Assembly (NCBI GenBank): GCA_947177925.1
Contig: CAMWWJ010000191.1
Coordinates: 1 to 6,616, forward strand
Length of the DNA: 6,616 nt
From: an uncultured Lachnospiraceae bacterium
GTDB lineage: Bacteria > Bacillota > Clostridia > Lachnospirales > Lachnospiraceae
Direction: 5' to 3'
A program made the translations under genes and the position numbers. This document shows, one piece after another, positions 1 through 6,579 of the stretch. How positions within the stretch are numbered: position 1 is the stretch's first letter; each line of letters starts with the position of its first letter. A model generated the notes under the pieces. That model searched no databases. It was not told the DNA's origin and saw only the letters and a program-made list of their open reading frames with translations.

Positions 1-283
1 TTGCAATATCGTCCACTCCCTCTTCTCCAAACTGCCCGTCATACAGCCTCTGGATCGTATCGTAAGTATACAGGCCTTCCTGCGCCTTCGTGGTGGATTT
101 GATATTCCATATAATCAAATCCATGGAAAGGGAGTTGGCCACCGCCTTTGCCAGCATGGTCTTTCCGGTTCCCGGTTCTCCCTTTATTAAAAGAGGCTTT
201 TCTAATGCCATTGCCACATTCACGCTGTCCATCAGTTCCCTGCTTGCTACATAATCCTGTGTTGATTGAAAATTCGTACCCAT
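1..283 (-). CDS. MoxR-family AAA+ ATPase, N-terminal part (runs off left edge)
   Basis: Reading the minus strand from an ATG at 283-281 gives 94 codons open to the window edge, so the C-terminal part is missing because of the window and not through damage. The N-terminus begins MGTNFQSTQDYVASRELMD. A Walker A motif GEPGTGKT lies at residues 35-42, followed by AKAVANSL and by the stretch KSTTKAQEGLYTYDTIQRLY (residues 62-81), which resembles MoxR-type ATPases. The start is supported by AAGGAG at 295-290, six bases upstream. MoxR-family members act as AAA+ chaperones and are often encoded beside a von Willebrand factor A protein; such a partner would lie further left and cannot be seen here. 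The gene starts 34 bases after gpsA on the same strand, so it is probably the last visible gene of the operon. AAA+ class is very likely; MoxR subclass is likely; the specific function is unknown. Confidence 0.85.
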   Translation of the reverse strand, partial: MGTNFQSTQDYVASRELMDSVNVAMALEKPLLIKGEPGTGKTMLAKAVANSLSMDLIIWNIKSTTKAQEGLYTYDTIQRLYDGQFGEEGVDDIA

Positions 284-317
284 TGTTTTCTCCTTATTCT
301 TTTTTGCTGTGGCCGCC

Positions 318-1325
318 TTACCATTCTAACGCTTCGTCTTCCTCTCGCCTATCCCGAAGCATCAGCTCCTTTACCGCCTCATCGGCCGGCTTATTTTCAA
401 AAAGTATCTGATTGACCTGTTCAATGATAGGCAGTGATACCTGATACTTTTTGGCAAGCCCCATGGCTGCCTTTGCAGAATGAACTCCTTCCACCACCAT
501 TTTTACTTCCTTCATGGCTTCTTCCATGGAATAGCCTTTTCCGATCAAAGTACCTGCCCGTCGGTTCCTGGAATGAACGGAAGCACAGGTTACGATCAAG
601 TCACCGATTCCCGTCAGTCCCGCAAAGGTCTTATACTCTCCTCCCATTTTCATGCCCAGTCTGGCGATTTCCGCAATTCCTCTTGTAATCAGCGCTGCCT
701 TTGTATTATCTCCATAACCTAAGCCATCCGCAATGCCGGCTGCTAATGCTACCACATTTTTCAAGGCGCCTCCCAATTCAATTCCAAGAATGTCCGGGCT
801 TGTATATACACGGAATACTTCATTCATAAAAATTTCCTGGATATATTCTGCTGTTTTCTTTGTTTTCGCACCTGCCACGCAGGTAGTAGGAAGCCCTCTG
901 CCAACCTCCTCCGCATGGGACGGTCCGGAAAGAACCGCCACTTCCGCCTTTGGTATTTCCTGTTCAATGATTTCAGAAAGGGTCATAAGCGTAGCTTCCT
1001 CTACGCCCTTTGCCACATTCACGATTATCTGCCCTTCCTCTACAAAAGGACACATGCTTTTAGAAGTGCTTCTTGTAAATGGGGAAGGCACTGCCAGCAC
1101 AAGCAGGTCCTTTCCCTTAACCGACTGCTCCAGATTTGTAGTAAAGGTCATGCTTTCCGGAAGCTTCACGCCGGGAAGCTTTTCCGTATGCTCCCTTTTT
1201 TCGGAAAGCATATTTACTTCCTCTTCCATAATGGACCATACATTTACCTCATGCCCGTTTTTTGATAACAGGAGCGCCAGCGCAGTTCCCCAGCTTCCGG
1301 CTCCGATTACACTGATTTTTGCCAT
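318..1325 (-). CDS. gpsA: NAD(P)-dependent glycerol-3-phosphate dehydrogenase
   Basis: This cytoplasmic enzyme reduces dihydroxyacetone phosphate to sn-glycerol 3-phosphate, the backbone for phospholipids. The product is 335 residues, the usual length for the family. The Rossmann nucleotide loop GAGSWG is at residues 8-13. The family motif LSGPSHAEEV is at 132-141. The catalytic-domain stretch GALKNVVALAAGIADGLG (186-203) carries the probable catalytic Lys189. GLTGIGDL (236-243) carries Asp242, and SRNRR (252-256) is the expected phosphate-binding arginine region. I start at the ATG 1325-1323 because AGGGAGG (1340-1334) sits eight bases before it. A TTG two codons earlier (1331) would leave only two bases and is unlikely. 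plsY, which uses the product of this enzyme, lies directly upstream, 32 bases away. No frameshift or missing key residue is seen. Confidence 0.97.
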   Translation of the reverse strand: MAKISVIGAGSWGTALALLLSKNGHEVNVWSIMEEEVNMLSEKREHTEKLPGVKLPESMTFTTNLEQSVKGKDLLVLAVPSPFTRSTSKSMCPFVEEGQIIVNVAKGVEEATLMTLSEIIEQEIPKAEVAVLSGPSHAEEVGRGLPTTCVAGAKTKKTAEYIQEIFMNEVFRVYTSPDILGIELGGALKNVVALAAGIADGLGYGDNTKAALITRGIAEIARLGMKMGGEYKTFAGLTGIGDLIVTCASVHSRNRRAGTLIGKGYSMEEAMKEVKMVVEGVHSAKAAMGLAKKYQVSLPIIEQVNQILFENKPADEAVKELMLRDRREEDEALEW

Positions 1326-1333
1326 TCCCAAAT

Positions 1334-1340
1334 CCTCCCT
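1334..1340 (-). promoter_or_regulatory. Ribosome binding site deciding the gpsA start
   Basis: On the minus strand AGGGAGG precedes the ATG at 1325 by eight bases. The in-frame TTG at 1331 would be only two bases away. The spacing therefore selects the ATG and shortens the longest reading frame by two residues, giving the family-typical N-terminus MAKISVIGAG. Confidence 0.8.
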
Positions 1341-1357
1341 TTCTTTTATCGAGTTAT

Positions 1358-2017
1358 CTACTGATTGATTTCCTCTTTATTCTTTTTATGTAGATATGTC
1401 TTTCTTTCCTCTCCCTTTAAAAGCCGCTTGATATTCTCCCTATGCTTTACATAGGCCATAATCGTCAGAAATGCCCCCAGCACATACAGCTCATAAACCA
1501 GATTCTGCTCCATATGGAATTTCCCCATCTGTCCGAATACCACAAGCTCCACCATAAACCCAGCATATACAAGAAGCGAGCCTAAGGATACATAATTGGT
1601 AAGGAAAAATGCAATACAGAACAATACCAGCGCCACCAGCATGAACCGCCAGTCAAATGCCGTTACCAGCCCTGCTGTTGCCGCAATTCCCTTTCCGCCC
1701 TTAAATTTCATATAGAAGGGGAAATTATGTCCCAAAATAGCTCCCGCCCCTGCATACAGAGAAAGCAGCGGCAGCATTTGCGGCGCGCTGTTTTGAAAGA
1801 GCAGCCTGCAGATCACTATGGCAAGCACAGTTTTAAGAACATCCCCTAAAAATACGATCAATCCCGCTTTTTTCCCCAATACCCTAAGCGCATTGGTAGT
1901 TCCGGCATTTCCGCTGCCATGCTGGCGGATATCGATTCCATGAGCCTTTCCGTAAATAAAGGCTGTCTGAAACAGTCCAAATAAATAACCAATTGCCAAA
2001 CAAATAATTCGTTCCAT
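1358..2017 (-). CDS. plsY: Acyl-phosphate:glycerol-3-phosphate acyltransferase PlsY
   Basis: PlsY is a polytopic membrane enzyme that transfers an acyl group from acyl-phosphate to the sn-1 position of glycerol 3-phosphate, giving lysophosphatidic acid. The 219-residue product shows the three family motifs: GSGNAGTTN at residues 34-42 region, GHNFPFYMKFKGGKG at 96-110, and NYVSLGSL further on. Hydrophobic segments lie at about 3-22, 51-74, 82-98, 112-158 (two spans) and 170-195. The C-terminus ends in a charged, lysine-rich cytosolic tail (about the last 25 residues), somewhat longer than in compact homologues. Acyl-phosphate is normally made by PlsX, which is not in this window. The start codon is two bases after the der stop, so translational coupling is likely. 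The next gene, gpsA, makes its substrate. Confidence 0.96.
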   Translation of the reverse strand: MERIICLAIGYLFGLFQTAFIYGKAHGIDIRQHGSGNAGTTNALRVLGKKAGLIVFLGDVLKTVLAIVICRLLFQNSAPQMLPLLSLYAGAGAILGHNFPFYMKFKGGKGIAATAGLVTAFDWRFMLVALVLFCIAFFLTNYVSLGSLLVYAGFMVELVVFGQMGKFHMEQNLVYELYVLGAFLTIMAYVKHRENIKRLLKGEERKTYLHKKNKEEINQ

Positions 2018-2019
2018 TT

Positions 2020-3354
2020 TTATTTTTCCTTTCGCTCTCTGATAATAAATTTTAGAGGAGTCCCCCGGAATCCGAATGCTTCCCGAATCCGGTTCTCAAT
2101 ATATCTGGTGTAGGAAAAATGCATAAGCTCCTTGTCATTTACAAAAATCACAAAGGTGGGCGGCTTTACCGAGACCTGAGTAATATAATAAAGCCGCAGC
2201 CGTTTACCCTTATCCGATGGAGGCTGCTGCAATGCCACAGCCTCTGTCATGATTTCATTGAGCACGCCGGTACCTATGCGCAGGGCATGATTTTCAATAA
2301 CCGTGTCAATCAGATCATAAAGTTTTGGAAGCCTCTGCCCGGTCTTTGCCGAAATAAAAATCAGCTCCGCATAAGGCATATAGGAAAGCACGTTCCTTAC
2401 CTTTTCCGTAAAACGGTAGATGGTCTTATCATCCTTTTCAATCAAATCCCACTTATTGACTGCAATGATGACTCCTTTTCCTCTTTCATGGGCAATTCCG
2501 GCAATCTTGGCATCCTGCTCCGTTACCCCTTCATCTGCATCTATGACCAGCACTACTACATCCGCCCTCTCCACTGCCATGACAGTACGGACGATCATAT
2601 AGCGTTCCAGTTCCTCTTTGATCTTATTTTTTCTCCTAAGGCCTGCCGTATCGATAAATACATATTCCTTTTGATTGTGGACTACCTCTGTATCAATGGC
2701 ATCTCTGGTAGTTCCGGCAATATCTGAAACAATGACCCGGTTTTCTCCAATCAACTTATTGATAATGGAGGATTTTCCCACATTAGGCTTTCCTACAATG
2801 GCAATCCTGGGTCTTTCATCCTCTTCCTCTTCCAAATCCTCCTGGTTGAAATGGTCAAGCACCTGATCCAGCATATCCCCAATGCCTAAACGGTTGGCAG
2901 CGGAAATGGGAACAGGGTCTCCAATCCCCAAATTATAAAATTCATATACATCCGCCATGAATTTATTAAAATCATCCACTTTATTTACAATGAGGAGCAC
3001 CGGCTTATGAGAACGGCGCAACATGTCCGCCACCTTTGCATCCGCATCTACCAGCCCCTGTTTTACATCTACCATAAACAGGATCACATCTGCCGTATCG
3101 ATGGCAATCTGTGCCTGCTCCCTCATCTGGGATAAAATAATATCCTTGCTGTCAGGCTCGATTCCTCCTGTATCAATTAAGGTAAAACTTGTATTCAGCC
3201 ATGTGACGTCTGCATAAATCCGGTCTCTTGTAATGCCCGGCGTATCCTTTACTATGGAAATCATCTCACCTGCCAAGGCATTGAACAGTGTGGACTTCCC
3301 CACATTGGGCCGCCCTACTACCGCAACCACCGGCTTTCTTTTTTTCTTTCCCAT
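2020..3354 (-). CDS. der: Ribosome biogenesis GTPase Der (EngA), tandem G domains
   Basis: Der is an essential cytoplasmic GTPase needed for maturation of the 50S ribosomal subunit. The 444-residue product has the diagnostic two G domains followed by a KH-like domain. First G domain: GRPNVGKS (14-21), TRD (42-44), DTGG (61-64), NKVD (124-127) and SAA (151-153). An acidic linker with EEEEDE lies at 175-180. Second G domain: GKPNVGKS (188-195), TTRD (215-218), DTAG (235-238), NKWD (300-303) and SAK (335-337). The KH-like region covers roughly 350-440 and includes GTPLKFIIRERK. All nucleotide-binding motifs are intact. The start has AAGGAG at 3370-3365, ten bases upstream. It lies 24 bases after the DUF512 gene and overlaps the plsY ribosome binding site. 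Confidence 0.98.
   Translation of the reverse strand: MGKKKRKPVVAVVGRPNVGKSTLFNALAGEMISIVKDTPGITRDRIYADVTWLNTSFTLIDTGGIEPDSKDIILSQMREQAQIAIDTADVILFMVDVKQGLVDADAKVADMLRRSHKPVLLIVNKVDDFNKFMADVYEFYNLGIGDPVPISAANRLGIGDMLDQVLDHFNQEDLEEEEDERPRIAIVGKPNVGKSSIINKLIGENRVIVSDIAGTTRDAIDTEVVHNQKEYVFIDTAGLRRKNKIKEELERYMIVRTVMAVERADVVVLVIDADEGVTEQDAKIAGIAHERGKGVIIAVNKWDLIEKDDKTIYRFTEKVRNVLSYMPYAELIFISAKTGQRLPKLYDLIDTVIENHALRIGTGVLNEIMTEAVALQQPPSDKGKRLRLYYITQVSVKPPTFVIFVNDKELMHFSYTRYIENRIREAFGFRGTPLKFIIRERKEK
2027..2032 (-). promoter_or_regulatory. plsY ribosome binding site embedded in the end of der
   Basis: AAAGGA on the minus strand lies nine bases before the plsY ATG (2017) and inside the last codons of der, whose TAA is at 2022-2020. 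Only two bases separate the stop from the next start. A ribosome finishing Der could therefore reinitiate on plsY. Confidence 0.7.
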
Positions 3355-3378
3355 ATAAATAAAACTCCTTTTCTTATC

Positions 3379-4749
3379 CTATTCCTGCAGGATCAGATTC
3401 AAAAACTCATATCCGCTTGATTTTACAATATCTATGGGAACTTGTAAAGCGATTTCCAGCTCCTCCAAAGTGAAATCATCCAGAAATACCGTTTCGCCTG
3501 CCCTTAAAACATTTTGCGGAAGCCACAGCCTTTCTCCTAAAGTCTGTCCCGCAAGCTGCTTCTTTATATCCTGTCCTGTCAAAAGCCCGGATACGGTAAT
3601 CATTTCTCCGAAAAAATCATTTGTGATCCCATATACCTGTATGGACACCTTTGGAAACTGCTCCATGAGCTTTCCCGCAATTTCCTTTATAAAAGGATAT
3701 GCAAGCTTTCCGGTTGCTATGGCAATCTTCTTTTCTATCTCTTTCCTTCTGTCCTTTTTTCTTCCGTTAGCAATAGCTAACTGATAGTCCTCTATGGACT
3801 GATAAAATTCATCCATCATAAGCCTGATCATGCCCACGCCGTTTTCAAGCTGAAGATACCCGTCATAATTTGCAGCAGAAGGCAGCTCCTGTTCTGCCAG
3901 AATATACCACTCGTCACTGGCATGGATAAAGTGCATGCCATATTCCTTATAAACTTTTTTCTGCCATTTGTGAATGGTATCAAGCACTTTTACGGCATCC
4001 TGCTTTGTAAAAGGCTCCAAAGGATACAGGCCTTCCCTGTATTTGCTTAGACCTACCGGAACTACCGAAACACTTTCCAGATTTGGAAGGTATTTTGTCA
4101 ATTCCTCTATGCTGTGCTCCAGTTCTTCCCCATCATTGACCCCTTTGCACAACACGATCTGTCCATTCAGGGTAATACCCGCTTTATACAGCCTGTCCAC
4201 CTTTTTCAGCGCTTCTCCCGCAAAACGGTTATGCAGCATTTTGCACCTTAATTCCGGATTCATTGTCTGAAAAGAGATATTGATTGGGGATAAATGATAT
4301 TTGATGATTTTATCCAGATCCTTTTCTGACATATTGGTCAATGTAACATAATTGCCCTGCAAAAAAGAGAGTCTGGAATCATCATCTTTAAAATAAAGAG
4401 TTTCCCTCATCCCCTTGGGCATTTGATCGATAAAACAGAAAATACATTTATTGTGGCAGGAACGGTATTCATCCATCAGGCCGTTTTCAAACTCGATTCC
4501 CAGATCCTCCCACTCTTCCTTTTCAATTTCCAAAAGCCACTGCTCCGGTTCTTCCTTTGTGCCATGGCAGGCAGTATTTTTCTCTATGAGGACCTCTAAA
4601 TATTCTTCCTGTATCATAAACTGATAATCAAAAATATCCTCCGGTTCTTCCCCATTGACAGCAAGAAGGCTGTCCCCTGGTTCAATTCCCATTTCTTCCC
4701 CAATGCTGTCTGGCTCTACCGCCTTTATGATATGTCCTTTTCGTTTCAT
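3379..4749 (-). CDS. PDZ / radical-SAM / DUF512 protein of unknown reaction
   Basis: The 456-residue product begins with a PDZ-like module (about 5-57; GIEPGDSLLAVNGEEPEDI at 21-39). A radical-SAM type cysteine cluster C98-x3-C102-x2-C105 follows within CHNKCIFCFIDQ, which would bind a [4Fe-4S] cluster and S-adenosylmethionine. The middle region (about 115-290) includes LQGNYVTLTN and ISFQTMNPELRCKMLHNR, and the C-terminal part (about 300-450) matches what I know as DUF512. Relatives in cyanobacteria and clostridia are annotated only as FeS oxidoreductases; the substrate is not established. No signal peptide or membrane segment is visible, so it is probably cytosolic. The start is supported by AAGGGA at 4760-4755, five bases upstream. 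It is the first gene of the operon and precedes der, an arrangement I recall as common in Clostridia; a link to ribosome assembly is only inference. Confidence 0.9.
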   Translation of the reverse strand: MKRKGHIIKAVEPDSIGEEMGIEPGDSLLAVNGEEPEDIFDYQFMIQEEYLEVLIEKNTACHGTKEEPEQWLLEIEKEEWEDLGIEFENGLMDEYRSCHNKCIFCFIDQMPKGMRETLYFKDDDSRLSFLQGNYVTLTNMSEKDLDKIIKYHLSPINISFQTMNPELRCKMLHNRFAGEALKKVDRLYKAGITLNGQIVLCKGVNDGEELEHSIEELTKYLPNLESVSVVPVGLSKYREGLYPLEPFTKQDAVKVLDTIHKWQKKVYKEYGMHFIHASDEWYILAEQELPSAANYDGYLQLENGVGMIRLMMDEFYQSIEDYQLAIANGRKKDRRKEIEKKIAIATGKLAYPFIKEIAGKLMEQFPKVSIQVYGITNDFFGEMITVSGLLTGQDIKKQLAGQTLGERLWLPQNVLRAGETVFLDDFTLEELEIALQVPIDIVKSSGYEFLNLILQE

Positions 4750-4810
4750 TTGTTTCCCTTCAAGCTTTCTTTTTTCCTATTTCATCCTATTTTATTCTAC
4801 TAAAAATTCC

Positions 4811-4846
4811 TTGACGTGTCACTACCATAATGATATAAAATAATTG
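4811..4846 (+). promoter_or_regulatory. Sigma-A type promoter for prs with extended -10
   Basis: TTGACG (4811-4816) and TATAAA (4834-4839) are separated by exactly 17 bases. A TG dinucleotide at 4831-4832 gives an extended -10. Transcription would begin near 4846, leaving a leader of about 49 bases before the prs start. This is the best promoter match in the window. Confidence 0.75.
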
Positions 4847-4860
4847 TTGACTATTGTCAA
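4825..4860 (-). promoter_or_regulatory. Sigma-A type promoter for the DUF512-der-plsY-gpsA operon
   Basis: On the minus strand a perfect TTGACA (4860-4855) is followed after 17 bases by TATATC (4837-4832), which keeps four of six consensus bases. Transcription would start near 4825, about 75 bases before the first gene. The -10 shares bases 4834-4837 with the plus-strand -10 of prs. The weak -10 makes this less certain than the prs promoter. Confidence 0.5.
4847..4860. repeat. Short palindrome TTGAC-TATT-GTCAA between the divergent genes
   Basis: A perfect five-base inverted repeat with a four-base centre. It starts just after the predicted prs transcription start, and its right arm forms the -35 box of the minus-strand promoter. 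It could be an operator for a small dimeric regulator, or just a by-product of two -35-like sequences facing each other; the sequence alone does not decide. Confidence 0.4.
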
Positions 4861-4880
4861 AATGAACTGATTTATACATT

Positions 4881-4888
4881 GGAAAGGA
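4881..4888 (+). promoter_or_regulatory. prs ribosome binding site
   Basis: GGAAAGGA lies six bases before the ATG at 4895. It supports this start codon for prs. Confidence 0.8.
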
Positions 4889-4894
4889 TAAATT

Positions 4895-6082
4895 ATGCCG
4901 AACTTAAGCGAACTTGAAAAAGCATTTCCAGTAGCCCCTTTAAAAATCATAGCCTTGGAAAGCTGTGCCACACTGGGAAAGCATATCAATGATTATCTGG
5001 TAGAATTCAGAAAAAATGTGCAGAATATTGCAAAGGATGAACCTGCCTTCGTAGGTTATGTGGAGGACAACTATTTAGTTGATTTTGCCACTCCCCGTTT
5101 TGGCAGCGGAGAAGGTAAGGGTGTATTGAACGAATCCATTCGTGGAAAAGATCTATATATTATGGTAGATGTATGCAACCACAGTATTACTTATACGGTA
5201 AATGGTTATGTAAACCACAAATCTCCTGACGACCATTTTCAGGATTTAAAGCGTGTGATAGCTGCGGCTACCGGCAAGGCAAACCGCATTAACGTCATTA
5301 TGCCGTTTTTATATGAAGGACGGCAGCATAAAAGAAGCGGCAGGGAATCCTTAGACTGTGCTTATGCCTTAGAAGAATTGAGCAATATGGGCGTGAGCAA
5401 TTTCATTACCTTTGATGCCCACGATCCCCGTGTGCAAAATGCCACTCCTCTTTGCGGCTTTGATAATTTCACTCCGCCTTATCAATTCATTCGTTCCCTG
5501 CTCCGCTATGAAAAGGATCTGATCATTGATAAGGATCACACAATCGTAATCAGCCCCGATGAAGGCGCTCTTGACAGAGCTGTTTATTTTTCCACTGTTC
5601 TTGGAGTAGATACCGGCATGTTCTATAAGCGTCGTGACTATACCACTATCATAAACGGCAAAAATCCCATTGTTGCCCATGAATTTTTAGGGGATAACGT
5701 TGACGGCAAAGATGTCATCATTATCGACGACATGATTGCTTCCGGCGGAAGTATGATCGATACCGCAAAGCAGTTAAAAGCCATGAATGCCAAACGGGTA
5801 TTCATCTGCTGCACCTTCGGCCTGTTTACGGAAGGGCTTGCCGCATTTGACAAAGCCTACGAGGAATGCTGTTTTGAAAAGGTCATCACTACCAACCTGA
5901 CCTATCTGCCTCCGGAACTAAAGGAGCGGCCTTATTTCGTGGAAGCGGACATGAGCAAGTTTCTTGCAAGCATTATTGATTTTATGAATCATGACAGTTC
6001 TATGGAAAATGTGCTGACGCCTACGAGGAAGATTCATGATTTGCTTGATAAGTATAATGCACGGGAAGATATATTGATTTGA
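4895..6082 (+). CDS. prs: Ribose-phosphate pyrophosphokinase, long form
   Basis: The enzyme transfers pyrophosphate from ATP to ribose 5-phosphate, giving PRPP for purine, pyrimidine, NAD, histidine and tryptophan synthesis in the cytosol. The PRPP-binding loop is DDMIASGGS (residues 278-286) after VIII. The catalytic-loop region is MPFLYEGRQHKRSGRESLD (136-154), with R143-Q144 aligning to the ARQDR of ordinary Prs. The histidine region is FDAHDPRVQNA (173-183), with His176. The protein has 395 residues, against about 315 for standard bacterial Prs. By spacing from these motifs, about 45 extra residues lie before the catalytic loop and about 20 near the C-terminus. The N-terminal part lacks the usual FSGNAN-like start and has LESCATLGKHINDYL instead. 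It is transcribed divergently from the der operon. PRPP synthetase-like family is near certain; full catalytic equivalence to standard Prs is likely but inferred. Confidence 0.93.
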   Translation: MPNLSELEKAFPVAPLKIIALESCATLGKHINDYLVEFRKNVQNIAKDEPAFVGYVEDNYLVDFATPRFGSGEGKGVLNESIRGKDLYIMVDVCNHSITYTVNGYVNHKSPDDHFQDLKRVIAAATGKANRINVIMPFLYEGRQHKRSGRESLDCAYALEELSNMGVSNFITFDAHDPRVQNATPLCGFDNFTPPYQFIRSLLRYEKDLIIDKDHTIVISPDEGALDRAVYFSTVLGVDTGMFYKRRDYTTIINGKNPIVAHEFLGDNVDGKDVIIIDDMIASGGSMIDTAKQLKAMNAKRVFICCTFGLFTEGLAAFDKAYEECCFEKVITTNLTYLPPELKERPYFVEADMSKFLASIIDFMNHDSSMENVLTPTRKIHDLLDKYNAREDILI

Positions 6083-6120
6083 TTTTTATAGCGCGGCGGC
6101 TGGGTTTTGGAGAAGAGGAC

Positions 6121-6268
6121 GCAGGAGCCGGCATATGTAATAAAAGTCTTAGGGGCACGCTCTCGCTCTATGAAGACGCAGCGGTACTAACGCACCAAAG
6201 TACGGTGCGTAAGGACCGGCGACTTCATCAAGGCCTCTAAGACTTTTATTACATATGCCGGCTCCTGC
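6121..6268. repeat. 148-base long imperfect hairpin behind prs (possible MITE-like element or structured RNA)
   Basis: The outer arms 6121-6152 and 6237-6268 are perfectly complementary over 32 bases. They are extended by one G-T pair and three more pairs to 6156/6233. After an asymmetric internal loop (6157-6169 against 6229-6232) pairing resumes: 6170-6175 with 6223-6228, 6177-6179 with 6219-6221, 6182-6185 with 6215-6218, and an apical stem 6190-6196 with 6204-6210 closing a seven-base loop. It begins 38 bases after the prs stop. There is no T-tract after either arm, so it is not a standard intrinsic terminator. No flanking target-site duplication was found. Whether it is a repeated element, an mRNA 3'-end structure or a separate RNA cannot be told from one copy. 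Confidence 0.85.
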
Positions 6269-6322
6269 TGTTTATCGAAAGGCCGAGGGCTGTGGAGATA
6301 TAAATTTGATGCCTGTGCTTCC

Positions 6323-6343
6323 ATATCACCTTCAGCGTGATAT
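6323..6343. repeat. Small perfect hairpin
   Basis: ATATCAC (6323-6329) pairs with GTGATAT (6337-6343) around a seven-base loop. No T-tract follows. It is one of several inverted repeats in the non-coding tract behind prs. Confidence 0.6.
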
Positions 6344-6554
6344 CGACATGCTTTCAATCTTTGGATGGTAGAATGCCCTTGCGGAAGGCTCATAGGCTGA
6401 AGTATCCGTGGGAAGTATAGCCTGAATTTTTCATGTTTTATCTAGGGGTACAGCTTGAAGTAAAACAGCGTAAGAGGGATAAGGGTGGATTGATTCCGGG
6501 CATTGTTTTTGATGGCACTTTTCCTTAACAGCCTGTTCACAACCCAGGGGAAAA

Positions 6555-6570
6555 TTGCCAAGGACGGCAA
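6555..6570. repeat. Small perfect hairpin
   Basis: TTGCC (6555-6559) pairs with GGCAA (6566-6570) around a six-base loop. It lies ten bases before the next hairpin at 6580, and no T-tract follows. Confidence 0.5.
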
Positions 6571-6579
6571 TAGAGTAGA

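Noticed and set aside
1326..1331. Upstream TTG as gpsA start (two more residues)
   Set aside because: Only two bases from the AGGGAGG site, while the ATG at 1325 has eight-base spacing and gives the standard N-terminus.
4784..4792. Start-stop mini frame ATG AAA TAG in the der operon leader (minus strand)
   Set aside because: It lacks a properly spaced ribosome binding site and falls within the low-complexity tandem octamers; chance occurrence is the simpler explanation.
4847..4876. Second plus-strand promoter TTGACT ... TTTATA upstream of prs
   Set aside because: It would start transcription at about 4883, inside the prs ribosome binding site, leaving no usable leader. The TTGACT is better explained as one arm of the palindrome.
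6121..6268. Large hairpin as an intrinsic terminator of prs
   Set aside because: The arms are far longer than in normal terminators and there is no run of T after 6268 on the plus strand or after the opposite end on the minus strand.
6187..6393. 68-residue minus-strand reading frame across the right arm of the large hairpin
   Set aside because: No ribosome binding site precedes its ATG, the product has no recognisable domain, and its C-terminal part is dictated by the inverted repeat. If the hairpin is a repeat, this frame will be seen as a spurious repeated hypothetical protein.
6433..6528. 31-codon plus-strand frame starting MFYLGVQLEVKQRK
   Set aside because: Too short, no ribosome binding site, not recognisable. 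It could be a remnant of a decayed gene, but there is no evidence for that beyond an open frame.
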